Assembly (NCBI GenBank): GCA_018857735.1
Contig: JABMCL010000854.1
Location: 172,501 to 236,500, forward strand
Length of the DNA stretch: 64,000 bases
Direction: 5' to 3'
Source: Alviniconcha marisindica
Lineage: Eukaryota > Mollusca > Gastropoda > Provannidae
Position 1 is the stretch's first letter; each line of letters starts with the position of its first letter. Both the position numbers and the translations under genes were made by a program. The notes beneath the pieces were generated by a model, which worked only from the letters and a program-made list of their open reading frames with translations, made no database searches and had not been told where the DNA came from. Shown one piece after another: positions 10,979-23,177 of this stretch.

Positions 10979-11501
10979 GTTAGTTCACACCTGGCCAGCG
11001 GGGTGGGGGGCACTTCAAGGCGAAATCCAGCTCATAACACCACAAACAAAGGGTGTTAATAATAGCGCATGACTGACGCCACATTATTAACAAGGGACAC
11101 AACAACAACGGAAAAAGAGGACTGCCTACGATAACGATCACATCGTGTAATTCACCTGTGTGCTTGCTTGCATGCCAAGTGATGGTTATCAAGGGCCATT
11201 CATGTCTCAGTACAGGTGTCCCTTGCTCTACGCGTGACGTGGGTCGAACGCTATTAACTCCCTTTTCGCTCCTGTTTTTGACCGATAGTCGTTGACCGTG
11301 GACACAGCCTGCAAGAAACGTGGGATCTTGTCATGCTTTGCCGTAAATTATCCTTCCCGCCCCCAACCTTCCACCCAGGTAGAACACACGTCTCTTTCCT
11401 CCTACTCCTGGTCTTCGAATGCTTCCCCCGCAACGTGGCACTGCGCACGCAGAAATTAAGGTCTCCTCTGTTGAGAAGATTGAGAAATCTTTCCCCTTTC
11501 C
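10979..11501 (+). repeat. Dispersed repeat E, copy 2
   Basis: Second copy of the 0.5-kb repeat also found at 1416-1937, in the same orientation, with only scattered substitutions and two indels. After the shared end at CTTTCCCC, this copy continues CCTGCACACACACCAGTTC while copy 1 continues AAAGCCAGAAATTTC, which marks the right boundary. The high similarity suggests a recent duplication or transposition. Confidence 0.85.
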
Positions 11502-14029
11502 CCCTGCACACACACCAGTTCTCACAAGGTGGAGGACGAGACACGTTATCTGCTTGCGTGTAGCTTGGTGGTGAAACAAATGAGAAAATTCAGCTTTTCT
11601 GCTTTATACATCAATTTGACCAAATCGTCAGCAGGGATAAAGTATGTTTAAAGACATGTATATTCAGCATAATCAGTATCGGTTCATCATTCCGAGGCTT
11701 ACATGCTAAACGAAAGCAAAGGCAAAAGAATATGGAAGACCTGCTTTCAGTCTACTGGTGTTTGTTTGCTAAACTCCTTCCTGTCCCAGAATCTGAAACG
11801 ATCTTGGTCACATTGGTTCTTTTTTGTTTTGTGTGGTACACAGTCACGTAGCAGTCAAAGCTCATTTTCAGTCAAAGTGCAAAGATTCCAGTTACAGAAC
11901 AAATGAACAATCTGGCGGTAAAAGTGTATTCGTGGGATGAAGAGACGGTGTTTATATGTCCAGTGTGTGTTTCAGAAAGCTCGCCTGTTGGAAACCAAAG
12001 TCTTGGCCGTCAACATGATCTCATTCCAATCCGTAACGAACATCTCACTCCGACAAAAACACACTTCAACACACCAATCAAACATATAACGGTGCTTGAA
12101 CCGGTGTCCACATTTTACTTTAACAACATGCATATCTGCCAACTTTAAAATCTTTGTTCCACTACAGGCGTAAATCAAGCGGGGTAAGAGAGAGAGACTA
12201 AGACGGACAGAGAGGGAGACGGATAGACAGACCAAGAGAGAGAGGGAGAGAGAGAGCATAATACTTTGTTACACAAGGATATGAAGATTTAAGCGCAGGT
12301 CCGCTTTTTCCAATGGCAAACACTGCGACACTCAAACACACGCAACACGCAAACAAAAAAATACAAATAATTGTGGCGAAATAAAAATACACTCGTCTCA
12401 GTTTTTGTTCACCTAAGATGTAAGCCGATTTCATCATATCAATAATGGAAACTAGTGGCCGGGGGTGGGGCTTGGTTCAGCTGTGATTTTTTTCTACAGG
12501 AGTGTGACGCACAGGCATAGGTCCCTCCCGTTCAATAGAACTGCTGCTAGCCTGCTAACCACTTTCCTCTAAGTGTTGGCCTTCTTCTTGTAAAATGTTA
12601 GCACGTTTACGTAGGTGTTAAGTAAAATACCAACACCTACGTGTAGTAAGCGCGTAGTTGTACGACAGACGACGATGCGCTAAGAGCGACCGTCCGTAAT
12701 ACATTTTCTACCCGGGCTTCGAGGACACTCTGACTGACATATCCTAGGTAATGTGTTGTTTTATGCACGCCGGCTCACATTTGATTCAGGGCGGGTTATT
12801 GTTTTACTTGGGTCTGAATGTCCTTGAACCAGGCAATGACAAAAAAAAGCACGTAGGTGTGTTTTGTGGAGTTATGATTGGCATGAGGCGGTGCTGAGAG
12901 AGTTATCACTTCCTGCAGTCTGTCAGCTTGAGCCAAGAGAGGATTCGAAGGGAGTCAGAAATATTGACATTGCATAGGCACTTGTCTCCGGGGGAGGGAG
13001 AGAGAGAGACAGAGAGAGAGAGACTGTGGATAAAAACAGAATTACTGACATCGTTTAGCACTTGTTTTGCTTTCCGTGAAAAGAACGAAACGCGGAATGT
13101 TTTTAATCAGTTAAGGCCATACATAAAAAAAGCCCCTAGTGAAGGTGGTCTGCTCAGTTGTTGGTTATGTTTGAACATCATTTCTCAAGCATCGTGTTGC
13201 ACAAACAAACACTCTTAAGTTTAACAAACAAGTGCAAAATGCGAAAGAAAAGAAAACTAAGGTAGTTACATAACAAAAGATGATCCACCACAAACTTAAC
13301 GTATGTGCGCCAGAATCTGAAATAGAACGAGGCCCAGAGCGCTTGTGCAATCAACACATAAGAAAGATAATTAGCGCTCAAAAAGCGTCACACAAACACA
13401 ACATCATCGCCTACGGTAACTAACTCCACCAGAGAGATTACCAACCTAGCTTAAGTAGGCGACTCTGGTCTTTGTTGTTGTTCGTGTGACGTCTTTCGAG
13501 CGATAATTATAACCCTTGGGTGCTGTATGTCCGTCAGAACCAAATCAATTTCAATCCGTTGAAGGATTTCTATGGCTTACACTTAGGGCGAAAGTTCGGT
13601 TTTTTCATTCTTTGACGATAAAAGCCGTGTCAAACAGAAATTGAAATACTTTGGTCCGAGAGTGTTAAACCCCAGGGCAACACAGTCACAAAATGATACA
13701 TTTTCAGCTGAAATTGTACTGAATGGGCCCATCACTTCCTGAACAGTGACACATCATTCTGTATTTCACACATCTGCAGTGTACAAAAATATATTTCTGT
13801 GACGCGAGACGGAACGAGAGACTGACGATTGTATTGACTGCTTGATCAGGGTTATGTGTATATTATATATAGCACCTTTCTGGCGTAAACCGCTTTTCAA
13901 TAACAGTAATGAAAATAATAAACTTCAATAAAGGAGAAAAAGTTAAATAGCACATCAGCTACCAAATCCCATCACAAGCATATATATAAACACGATGATG
14001 ATGATATTTTATTACGCAAGAATATATCA
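11502..14029. other. Non-coding, no gene seen; small hairpin at 12609-12643
   Basis: No convincing coding region. A perfect 11-bp inverted repeat ACGTAGGTGTT ... AACACCTACGT with a 12-base loop lies at about 12610-12643, and GCACGTAGGTGTG recurs near 12849. A segment at 13868-13930 (TATAGCACCTTTCTGG, then AAACCGCTTTTCAATA) resembles the reverse complement of LINE 3' ends seen elsewhere in the window. Confidence 0.45.
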
Positions 14030-14095
14030 GAGTCAGAATATTTATTGTCCCAGTACAAGTTTAGAAAAAGGAAATTTGTGTTGTAAGAAATAGAA
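14030..14095 (-). repeat. LINE-like 3' end fragment
   Basis: On the minus strand it reads AAATTTCCTTTTTCTAAACT then TGTACTGGGACAATAAATAT and TCTGA. This matches the plus-strand fragment at 22013-22078 (AAATTTCCTTGTAAACTTGT, then ACTGGGAC). Both end in ATTCTGA, a terminal repeat typical of non-LTR retrotransposon 3' ends. No reverse transcriptase is attached here. Confidence 0.6.
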
Positions 14096-14306
14096 TAAAC
14101 AACACACTGATATTTGAACATGGAAACAAAGGCTAAATAACACACCATGTACAGATAGATAGATAGATGGTGTGTGTTATTTATTTGTGTGTTATGCGGT
14201 TTGTAGGGATCAGTCAAGCCGACCGGGCAGGCCTTGAAAAAGCCCCAAGATGGGAGAAAATTTGCAGTAAAAGTTTCCAAACCAAGACATGCTTGGACTT
14301 TGTTAT

Positions 14307-14310
<4 letters not shown>

Positions 14311-14381
<71 letters not shown>
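14311..14381. repeat. (TC)n microsatellite
   Basis: About 70 bp of uninterrupted TC, followed by TTTTTATATATATATATTAG and a short AG run. Short frames across it are not genes. Confidence 0.95.
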
Positions 14382-14385
<4 letters not shown>

Positions 14386-14588
14386 ATATATATATATTAG
14401 AGAGAGGAGAGAGAGATGTCGGATTAACCAAGGTAAAAAGCGCGGAGAAAAAGACGGGTGGACTTTTTTTGCACACGAAGTCTGACAAGGGAAAAGGCGG
14501 GCTTGGCGAAAAGCAAGTAGAGGTTGGATAGCAGAGGGCGGCTACGACTCGAGGCAAAAGGGATGCTGGGCACAGAAGAAGAAAAAAA

Positions 14589-14820
14589 GTGAGCCGGCTT
14601 GGCCTAGCGGTAAGAAGCTAGAGTCCTAAGCACACACGGACGTCGGTTCAAGTCAGGTTCGGTCTCCGATCCTTTCTCTTGAAACTTTGCGGTTTATGGA
14701 CACCGCCTTGTTGTTGCTCTGCCCCTCACAATTAATGCAACATTCAAATGGCTCTTGTCGCTAATCATTAACGCAAGATTCATCCCGATTGTGACCGTGT
14801 AGCGTTAGCAATGGGGATGG
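14589..14820 (+). mobile_element. tRNA-derived SINE A, diverged copy
   Basis: An A box (TTGGCCTAGCGGTAAG) is followed by a weak B box (GGTTCAAGTCA) and the SINE body (AACTTTGCGGTTTATGGACA, ATTCAAATGGCTCTTGTCGC, GTGACCGTGTAGCGTTAG). It is more diverged than the copies at 10436 and 27062. No tetranucleotide tail remains. Confidence 0.8.
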
Positions 14821-16465
14821 AGGGGAGGAAAAGAGAGACGGAGAAAAGTGATATGTTTGGGATGAGGAAAGAACTACTGTGGCCCGGATACACGGAAGAG
14901 TTAGGTACATGAGAGTGAGAAAGACTGGGAGAAAGGAGGAGATGGGGACAAATGAGAAACGAGAGAAACGAAATCTTTGTATTTACGCTGCTTAAACATC
15001 CAGTAGTCTGGTTTAGTGCAGCGGAGTAGGGAATGCGCTTTGCGGCCTACTGATGTTGCGTGGCCGCTACTAGGGCCTTGAACCGCTGGATAGAGAGGTG
15101 GCGTGGACGGTGGTGTTGTCCATGTGGTTCCAGTCAGCTTCTGTCCTGATAAAAAAGGTGGGAAAAGAAACGAGTTCCGCAGTTGGTCAGTGTGGCAGCG
15201 TGGTAGTAGTAGTGTCTATTACACTATCATTGCTCCTTGTGTAGTCACCAATAGTGTTGGTTGTGACGTAGCCAGGTTGTTTGTCGGGCTCGAATCAGTC
15301 TACCAGGTTTTTGTTGCGACAGAAATGTGTCTGGAGGCAGTGCCGGTACCAGCCCCTCAACCACCCTATAGAAGAGAGAGAGAGTCGCCCACATACATGA
15401 TCGCCCACACGGACATTGCCAGAACTTGGCGAAATTATCCATCGGCACGTCGGAATCCTCAAAGATGCTTTCTAAACGATCGATGACCGTGGGAGGTGCT
15501 TTTTGCACAAAACCCAACGCTTTTTATGCTGATTCCGTACGACGGTTAATCACTGTAGTGCGACAGAGACCTTCAGGGTAGCACTCCCGACGTCAAGCAG
15601 GAAGTCTTCCTTAATTTTAAACGAGCTGTCGTCGTCGTCGTCATCGACATCACCACCTTCATCTCTTACATGTCCACCAGGCCGCTCAGCCGGCTGTTCC
15701 GGATATTACGTAGGATACTACGTGCGTCACTATCGTCCTTAACGTCATCATCGTCAGTTGACATCATCATCATTAATAATGTCCAGATTGCTGCAGTCCC
15801 GAATCTCGAGGCTGTCATTTGATTCCTCTTTCCTATGTCCTCGCTTGTTTTTCTTCTTCTAACTAGTCCTCTTGCTCTTTGTCTTGTCATTTTTCTGCTA
15901 ATGGTCCTTACATTTATCCAGAATACTCTAAACAAACAAACAAAACAAACAAAATCGTCAACAGTTAGGCTTTTTTGTATGGCTCCTGTTGGACAGATAG
16001 GAGATGATAGTTGTTACGTGGTAAATGCTGCTTGCTGCCATATTTTTTCCTGCACACACAGAGAGAGAGAGAGAGCATACAAAGGGAAAGAACAAGATCT
16101 AGTTGCACCAGAGAGCGACACACTCTTCTTGATGAGTAAACGATACCCTTTAAAAACTGTTCGTACACTAAAGGGAAAAGAGAGAGAGAGAGATTATATA
16201 TATAAATGTTATATATATAAATGATACGGGGAAGTTTGCGTCGCATGTACTTTTCAAAGACAAGCAGGGAAGGAAAGATCCGAACATATATATAAAAGGT
16301 TCCAAAGAACGCTATTTATTAGGACATTACACAACGTGCAAATTTTCGAGGTAATTCCCTTTATCAAGCTACAAAACGAGACTTTGACAACAGTTAAACG
16401 ATGTGTAAAATGAGATGCAGAACTAACACACTTATCTGCTTTTGGTTGAGTATGTTGCTTTTGTG
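14821..16465. other. Non-coding, no gene seen
   Basis: Purine-rich DNA at 14820-14960 and unique-looking DNA beyond. A CATCATCATC-like patch lies at 15740-15775. Short open frames (such as 15103-15486 on the plus strand) show no recognisable domain and are read on both strands. Confidence 0.4.
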
Positions 16466-16660
16466 TCCACTGCTTGGACAAAAGGTTCATTACGTGTCCA
16501 GTGCTTGGAAAAAATGTTCATTTCGTGTCCAGTGCTTGGAAAAAATGTTCATTTTGTGTTCAGTGCTTGGAAAAACGTTTGTTGAATTCTTTCCTTCAAG
16601 GAAGGTAAGAGTTTAACAAACGTTTGTTGAACTCTTTCCTTCAGGGGAAAAACGTTCAAA
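16466..16660. repeat. Short tandem repeats, 30-bp and about 50-bp units
   Basis: TGTCCAGTGCTTGGAAAAAA then TGTTCATTTCG recurs three to four times with a 30-bp period (16466-16575). It is followed by two copies of AACGTTTGTTGAA(T/C)TCTTTCCTTCA at 16574-16645. The 30-bp period keeps one plus-strand frame open, which is why a small Cys-rich frame appears. I do not regard it as a gene. Confidence 0.75.
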
Positions 16661-16834
16661 GTAATATGAAAGCCAACAAACACCCCGCAGTTCTCTTCTT
16701 TCCCTTCAAGACAAATTCACAGGAAAACGATCAAATTGCTCCGAGCAACGTGAGTTCTGTATTGACTTCTTGTCGCGGACAAAAATGATTGGCTTCGTCG
16801 CACTGACCCAGATCTTGAACATGCTCAAGCTTCT

Positions 16835-16838
<4 letters not shown>

Positions 16839-16896
<58 letters not shown>

Positions 16897-17182
16897 AGTT
16901 GCAGCCTTTGTAATGTGAAGCTGCAGGGTAATTTCCAGTTATTGTCTCTCTTTTTTTCTCTCTCTTTTTTTGTTTTTTGTTTTTTCCTTTTTCCTTTTCG
17001 GCTTTGTTCAAGATCAGACACGGCCTTTGATCGTAAAAGTGATTGCCTGAAGAAACTGAATACTCCCTCGTACTCCCCTGTTCCAATTCAAGTTGCAGAC
17101 GATTCGGGGGAGTCTGGGGACTCGCCTGATTCTTGATTATTTTCTTTGCCTTCTTTCTGTCTGTCTGTCTTGTCTTTTTTCT

Positions 17183-17258
<76 letters not shown>

Positions 17259-17802
17259 TCTCTCTTCTCTTTTTTTCTTCTTCTTTATTTCTTTTTTTAC
17301 ATTGCCCTTTCGACAGTAGGACATGGTTAATATCCAACTCGTCTGTTGTTGTTTTGTTTCGTTTTTTTGCTTTTGTTTTTTGATGGAATATGTCAAAACC
17401 ATTTGTATGTTCAGAGAACAAAGACTGACGTCAAATGCTTGTTGTTTTGTTGCTGTTGTTTTGTTGCTTTTATTCGTTTGTTTGTTCGCTTAGTTTTGCT
17501 AAGTGTTGCCCCATATTTGTCAGGCATTTAGGCCGCTTTCGAAGTGGAGGTTCTCTTTGCTGCGACAGAAAGATGAGCCCATAAAAGATACCGTGTGTTG
17601 TTCAGTCTGTCTGTACATTGTTCCCTAGGGTGGGGTAGAGACAAAAAGGGCACTTTTTACGTGATTTGACAAACATTGGCGCTCTTTCGTTGTGTCGTAG
17701 CCTTATTGAAAGGTGTCTACTCGTAACCGTTCCCTTTCCAGTCAGTTCTCTTTTGTGTTATCTTGAACTGAAATTTTGCTGTTCGTTTTCAGCTGTAATA
17801 GC

Positions 17803-17837
<35 letters not shown>

Positions 17838-17840
17838 GAG

Positions 17841-17875
<35 letters not shown>

Positions 17876-17985
17876 GCTGCCAAAGCGCGACAAAAAGCAT
17901 ACAACGTACTAGATCTAGTTCATCACAAAGAGTGCGTTACTCTCTGGCGTTGCTAGATCTAATTATTTCCCTTTGAAGGCGCACG

Positions 17986-18054
<69 letters not shown>
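16839..18054. repeat. Cluster of (TC)n, (TA)n and (AG)n microsatellites
   Basis: TC tracts lie at 16839-16894, 17189-17252 and 17994-18054. A TA tract (17811-17834) followed by an AG tract (17836-17872) lies between. The DNA between them is T-rich and has no recognisable gene. Confidence 0.9.
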
Positions 18055-18057
<3 letters not shown>

Positions 18058-18533
18058 ATAGATGAACATGCACGCAGGCAGTAATAGACAGGTCGGTGAG
18101 ATTAAAAGCAATCTCTGTTGTTGAAGAAGAACTGACTCGGAGGATTGCAGTTAGAGAACAAGCATCCGACTTCAGCTGCTGATACAACAGAAATGAACAA
18201 GAGCGTCATGAGGGAGGGAATCTGTGCAGAGGGAAAAACTGGATTGAGACAGTGAAGGGAGGGGGAGGGGGGGAGAGGCGGGGGGGAGAGGCGGGGAGGG
18301 AGGGGATGAGCGAACAAAACAAAAAACAGGTGAAAAGGATGTGTGCTTTTCCCAAATGAAAAACATTTGTGTGTCTTCCAACTTTAAAGATAATTGTGAT
18401 ACAGATGCGACGCGACGCCTTTGGAAAGGGCCTTTCAAACAAGAACGATTATTTTAGATTTACAAGGTAGCTCCATTTCGAGGCTCTTTTTAAAGCAAAT
18501 GGTTGAACGGGAAACGTGATATTCTTACTTTGC
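18055..18533. other. Non-coding, no gene seen
   Basis: Mostly unique-looking DNA with a G-rich patch at 18250-18305 (GGGGGAGAGGCGGGG-type units). No gene recognised. Confidence 0.4.
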
Positions 18534-18726
<193 letters not shown>

Positions 18727-19137
18727 GGAGTTGCTTTTTGCTTCCCCCCCGTCCCCCCTCCCCCCCCCTCCCCCCCCACCGCTCCCCACCCACCCCACCC
18801 CGCGCCCCCGGACGCTAGAGACTGAACTGGTTTGTCCAGAAATAAAATTTAATTACACTTAACGAACTGCAACAGCAAACAAGATCCTTCTGCTGGAACT
18901 CAGTACCGGACGACAGGAATTTCAGGTTGTAAAACAATTATGGTCTGCCTCCGGCTTCCTCCAGAAATACCTTCTTCCAGAATACCCTGTCTATATTGTG
19001 AATTTTACTGCCTGTTATTTAGATCTGTGGAAGAATAGAAACAGTAAGAAAGAAAGAAAGACAAACTGTAAAACGGTTTTTAATCTTAGGTCGAAGTGTA
19101 GAAAAAACAAACAAGCAAATAGTTAATTGTTGAGGCG

Positions 19138-19183
19138 TTATATTTTTTACACTAAAACGGTTTTTAGTGTAAAAGAAATATAA
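19138..19183. repeat. Small hairpin, TACACTAAAA stem
   Basis: ATATTTTTTACACTAAAA, then CGGT, then TTTTAGTGTAAAAGAAATAT form a stem of about 18 bp with one or two mismatches. It sits in AT-rich unique DNA with no adjacent open reading frame, so terminator-like function is not inferred. Confidence 0.6.
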
Positions 19184-19325
19184 AAAAATCGTTTGAGCCA
19201 TACGTGATGTACTTTAATTGCTCATAAACTACGCTCTACCATAAAAAGTATCGATACACTATGTTTATGTAGTCGGTTATATTGTGTGTAACTACACTAT
19301 TTTGTAACGCAAAATGGACGATCCT

Positions 19326-19430
19326 TACTGAGCTAGGTCACGGCGGGTCACGAGATTGAAACCGAGGTTGGATTGACATCTTTACATATTCTAGCCTCGC
19401 TTTCGATCTTGTGACCCGCCTTGACTTAGT
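19326..19430. repeat. Inverted repeat, about 40-45 bp arms
   Basis: The left arm ACTGAGCTAGGTCACGG, CGGGTCACGAGATTGAAAC, CGAGG pairs with the right arm CCTCGCTTTCGATCTTGTGA, CCCGCCTTGACTTAGT across a loop of about 20 bases. A further partial copy (CTCGCTTTGGATTTCTTGAT) follows at 19468. It looks like a foldback element. No transposase is linked. Confidence 0.7.
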
Positions 19431-19646
19431 GCATTAACCTCGCGTCAAGTAATACTGTGCCCATTCTCGCTTTGGATTTCTTGATCCGATGTGATTCCCT
19501 CGTGAATATTCTTTAGAATATTATTCAGTCGAGGCGTCCTTGACCGAAATGATCACCGTGCTTCTCCTGAAATGTCAGACAGGGCTGACTGTCACGGTAA
19601 TTTGGTAGGTAAAATTATTTTTTGCTCTGGTTGGTTTTGTGTATGA

Positions 19647-19650
<4 letters not shown>

Positions 19651-19704
<54 letters not shown>

Positions 19705-19727
19705 CGTGTGTGTGTGTGAGAGAGAGA

Positions 19728-19784
<57 letters not shown>

Positions 19785-19800
19785 TGTCTGTGTCTGTGTC
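19651..19800. repeat. (TG)n(AG)n microsatellite
   Basis: A TG run from 19651 alternates with short AG runs up to about 19785 and then degenerates into TGTCTG units. Short frames here translate the repeat only. Confidence 0.95.
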
Positions 19801-19975
19801 TGTGTTTGGGTCTGTGTCTATCTGTGTCAGTGGGTGTTTGTATTGTATTTATGTGCCTGAGTCTCTGTATCTTTGTGTCTGTGGGTGTATGTGTGGTTTG
19901 TGTGTGTGCGCGCGCGTGCATGCGTACGTGTGTGTGCGTGTGTGTGTGTAATAAAATGTGCGTATCTGTAGGCCT

Positions 19976-20310
19976 TTATAGGGGCAAAAAGCTGATCGAG
20001 GGTGGCTGCTTTCTCCTTGTGAAAGTCAAGAGATCACGAAGCATTGGAAAGCTGATCTAAGGTGGCCGCTTTCTCCTTGTGAAAGTCAAGAGATCGCGAG
20101 GCATTGGAAAGCTGATCCAAGGTGGCCGCTTTCTCCTTGTGAAGAGATCACGAAGCAATGGAAAGCTGATCGAAGGTGGCCGCTTTCTCCTTGTGAAAGT
20201 CAAGAGATCGCGAGGCATTGGAAAGCTGATTGAGGGTGGCCGCTTTCTCCTGAAAGTCAAGAGATCGCGAAGCATTAAAAACCAGATCGAGAGCGGCCTC
20301 TTTCTTTGGG
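19976..20310. repeat. Tandem array, unit about 60 bp, 6 copies
   Basis: AAGCTGATCGA(A/G)GGTGGC, CGCTTTCTCCTTGTGAAAG and TCAAGAGATCGCGAAGCATT recur every 60 bp or slightly less. The 60-bp period is a multiple of three, so both strands show repetitive open frames (about 20-residue period). Two copies carry 9- or 6-bp deletions. I treat it as a minisatellite. Confidence 0.85.
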
Positions 20311-21298
20311 AAGGCTGGGCGTTTTGCCACAGCACCCCTTCTGCGACAGCTATGTGTACATGCAGGCCATGCCGACACGTAGTACATGCACCACCGTCTG
20401 CTTCAGGTCTCCCAGCCCTAGCGCCGTTGTAGTGCCGCCAGAACTATAGAGACGTCTTCGCGGATGGCCAACGAGTCACACGTGCTGCACGAGGACAACG
20501 GAAGTGCAAACACTAACGCTGCAACGACAGCGGGTTTCCTTTGCCCTTAAAGCTCTGCAGCTGGCCCCAGACCCACCTTACACCCCAGACCTCGCACACC
20601 CTGCCACCGGTTTCTATTGGCCCACTCCAGGTCCACCTTATTCTCCAGGCGTCGCACATTCTGCCACTGGTTCCTATTCCCACGCCGAAGACGAAACGCA
20701 GCCGCAAGAAATGAGTCCGATTTGTAGCGCCGGTTATTGCTGTCCGAGAGTACACGAGGGCCATCCATACCATCCACGAAAACCATGTGTTTGTGATCCA
20801 AACACGTGTTCAAATCCCAATAAAGGGCGGTTTTTGTTTTTTAACCTTTTATGTGTTGGGATCTTATTTTAGAACGCTAGCAGTCATTCTAGCTTAAGAA
20901 GATGATGATGATGATGATTCCACGCTGTTTGTGGATTGGAACAAGTGGATTGAGCGGGTGGCAAAATGCACGGTGGCTCAGAGGGATGTAGGCCAGTCAC
21001 TGTATGACTGTATGATTGGCATGACTGTATGATTCGCTGGTAAGCCCCTTCAGTTGGGAGCCCCCAGTGGGCGACTCTGCTTGTCGTAGTGACCATCTGG
21101 CGGGCGCCTGTGGCGGGCTGTGTCCAGTCTCAGGGAGGGCGGAGCGGATTGCGCGTGGTGTGGCTGTTGCTGTTGGCAGAGCTGTTGTTTCCATTGCGAT
21201 ATAGCGCGTTGTTTTACAGGTGATTTCGTCTGCCTTTTTTCTATCCCTTTCCAGGCGTTGGGTGTTTATTTTCAACACACGCGGAAACGCGCGCGCGC
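20311..21298. other. Non-coding or unresolved; small internal duplication at 20566-20680
   Basis: A 122-residue frame (20504-20872, plus) contains a two-copy repeat of about 66 bp: CCACCTTACACCCCAGACCT and CCACCTTATTCTCCAGGCGT, each followed by CGCACA and TGCCAC. I recognise no domain, and overlapping frames exist on the other strand. The remainder has no recognisable gene. Confidence 0.4.
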
Positions 21299-21600
<302 letters not shown>

Positions 21601-21771
21601 ACTATACTTAGTCCAGTCAAGAAGTCCTGCAAGTTGATAAATACTCTTCTCTGCTATGAATATTTAATAGACAAATTATGTATCGGATCAGAGTTGATGC
21701 TCTCTACTTCAAGAAAGAACGACAACCTTTATTTAATTACTTCAGAAAATTGTTGCAGCTTTGTCTGATTG

Positions 21772-21775
21772 TGTG

Positions 21776-21873
<98 letters not shown>
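21772..21873. repeat. (TG)n(AG)n microsatellite
   Basis: TG run from 21772 to about 21830 followed by AG to 21873 with one AAG interruption. Confidence 0.95.
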
Positions 21874-22012
21874 TAAAATTGTTTAATTACAGATGTTTGT
21901 GTAAATATTTACTTTTCAATGCTGTGTTAATAATGTGTTTGGTGTATTTTTAGCCTTTGTTGCCGTGTTAAGATATTAGTCTATTGTTTCTTCTATTTCC
22001 TACTGTGCACCG

Positions 22013-22078
22013 TAAGACAAATTTCCTTGTAAACTTGTACTGGGACTTGTACTAAATATTCTGATTCTGATTCTGAAT
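22013..22078 (+). repeat. LINE-like 3' end fragment
   Basis: AAATTTCCTTGTAAACTTGT followed by ACTGGGACTTGT and ending in ATTCTGATTCTGATTCTGAA. It matches 14030-14095 on the opposite strand. Tandem ATTCTG units at the end are typical of a non-LTR retrotransposon 3' terminus. It abuts the mariner remnant. Confidence 0.6.
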
Positions 22079-22262
22079 TACCATGAAGAACTCAGTATAA
22101 AAAAGGCGTGTGTCAAGTGGGTACCCCGCTTCCACACGGGGTCATACAGAAATCGAGAGAATGAGATATGCTAAACAAATGCTCGCCCAATGTGGTTCCT
22201 GGTAGGCTAACTATCTCAAAGGAGATTTTGATCTTTCAGAATTTTACGACAGGCCCTCCAGG
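22078..22262 (+). pseudogene. Mariner-type transposase remnant, 5' part
   Basis: One frame reads LSIKKACVKWVPRFHTGSY. This resembles the RKVCARWVPH stretch that lies before the first catalytic aspartate in mariner-family transposases. The frame soon meets stops. It fits as the upstream half of the remnant that resumes at 22858 with the TGDE motif; the DNA between is a LINE end. Identification is by motif recognition only and needs a profile search. Confidence 0.5.
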
Positions 22263-22611
22263 ATGATGCTCGCCGTGTTTGAACCGCAATGGCCCAACAA
22301 ACATCTTGTATGTGTTTCAATGCTATAAATGGTTCTGGTCCTGCTTACCTCTCTGAACTACTGCATGTCTACACTCCGTCTCGTACACCACGCTCTTCTT
22401 CTGACAGCCGCATGCTGGAAATCCAACAATACAAACGCAAGACTCATGGCTATCGTACCTTCTCATGCTTTGGACCCCACATTTGGAATTCACTCCCACA
22501 AGACCTTAGACACTGCTCAACCCTGTCATCTTTTCAAGCCAAACTGAAAACCTTCCTCTTCTCATAGTATTTCCATCCAAACTAATATCAGTACCCAGTT
22601 TCTGCTACAGT

Positions 22612-22660
<49 letters not shown>

Positions 22661-22857
22661 TGTGTGTGTGTGTGTGTGTGTGGATGTTGGTAGTGCGTTT
22701 TTGTGTGTGTGTTTTTATATATAATACTTTATGTAAATTGTTTTGGTAGGATTATGCTCTACATGTGTACAGAATATCATATTTAGGTTAATATGTATCA
22801 TGTGAGCGCTCAGGGCGTTGATGAGCGCATGATAAATGTACATTATTATTATTATCA
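22263..22857 (+). mobile_element. Truncated LINE 3' end inserted in mariner remnant
   Basis: A frame at 22289-22567 contains FNAINGSGPAYLSELLHVY and FGPHIWNSLPQDLRHCSTL, then SFQAKLKTFLFS. This is the characteristic C-terminal tail of CR1/L2-like non-LTR reverse transcriptases. The LINE on the minus strand at 39678-41475 has the same C-terminal pattern (LSELLHLYSPSR, FGPHIWNNLPQGIRH). A TG microsatellite (22614-22681) and a 3' untranslated part follow, ending in ATTATTATTATTATCATTATT, a normal LINE tail. The 5' boundary is approximate. The copy is 5'-truncated and not autonomous. Confidence 0.8.
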
Positions 22858-23177
22858 TTATTACGGGAGATGAATCTTTCAGAAGCTTCCATGGCATGCC
22901 CTCAAAACAGGCAAATACGGTGAGACTCAGTGAAGCCGGGAGCAGCAAGACCACTCGTCATCATCAGATCTGGTTTTCAAAGCAAGAAGAGGCTCTTCAC
23001 TCTATTTTTCGACCATCTGATGCTCGGCACTCTGCCCAAGAAGAGGCAACAATGACTATAGCCACCACCATCCGCAGAGGAACAGTGCTGGCAAATGTTT
23101 TTGCGGCTGTCCAGAAGCAGCGACCAAACGTGGGAACATCCGTTATGCACCATAACAGTGCTGCTCCCCACAAAGCG
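22858..23177 (+). pseudogene. Mariner-type transposase remnant, 3' part
   Basis: The frame opens with ITGDESFRSFHGMPSKQ, matching the mariner block TGDE-W-...-P-K-Q in which the D is the first catalytic aspartate (22869-22871). At 23142-23177 it reads VMHHNSAAPHKA, in the place of the usual HHDNA-PH motif; the second catalytic D is replaced by N or lost. The third catalytic residue is absent because the frame passes at about 23178 into LINE sequence. The protein is therefore inactive. TIRs were not found by eye. Confidence 0.65.

Noticed and set aside
12609..12643. A transcription terminator hairpin
   Set aside because: The stem is perfect, but this is animal DNA with no adjacent gene, and no T run follows.
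15103..15486. 127-codon plus-strand frame
   Set aside because: No domain recognised; the opposite strand is also partly open. It may be chance in GC-balanced DNA.
20504..20872. 122-codon Pro-rich plus-strand frame as a gene
   Set aside because: No recognisable domain, an internal duplication, and overlapping frames on the other strand. Transcript evidence would be needed.
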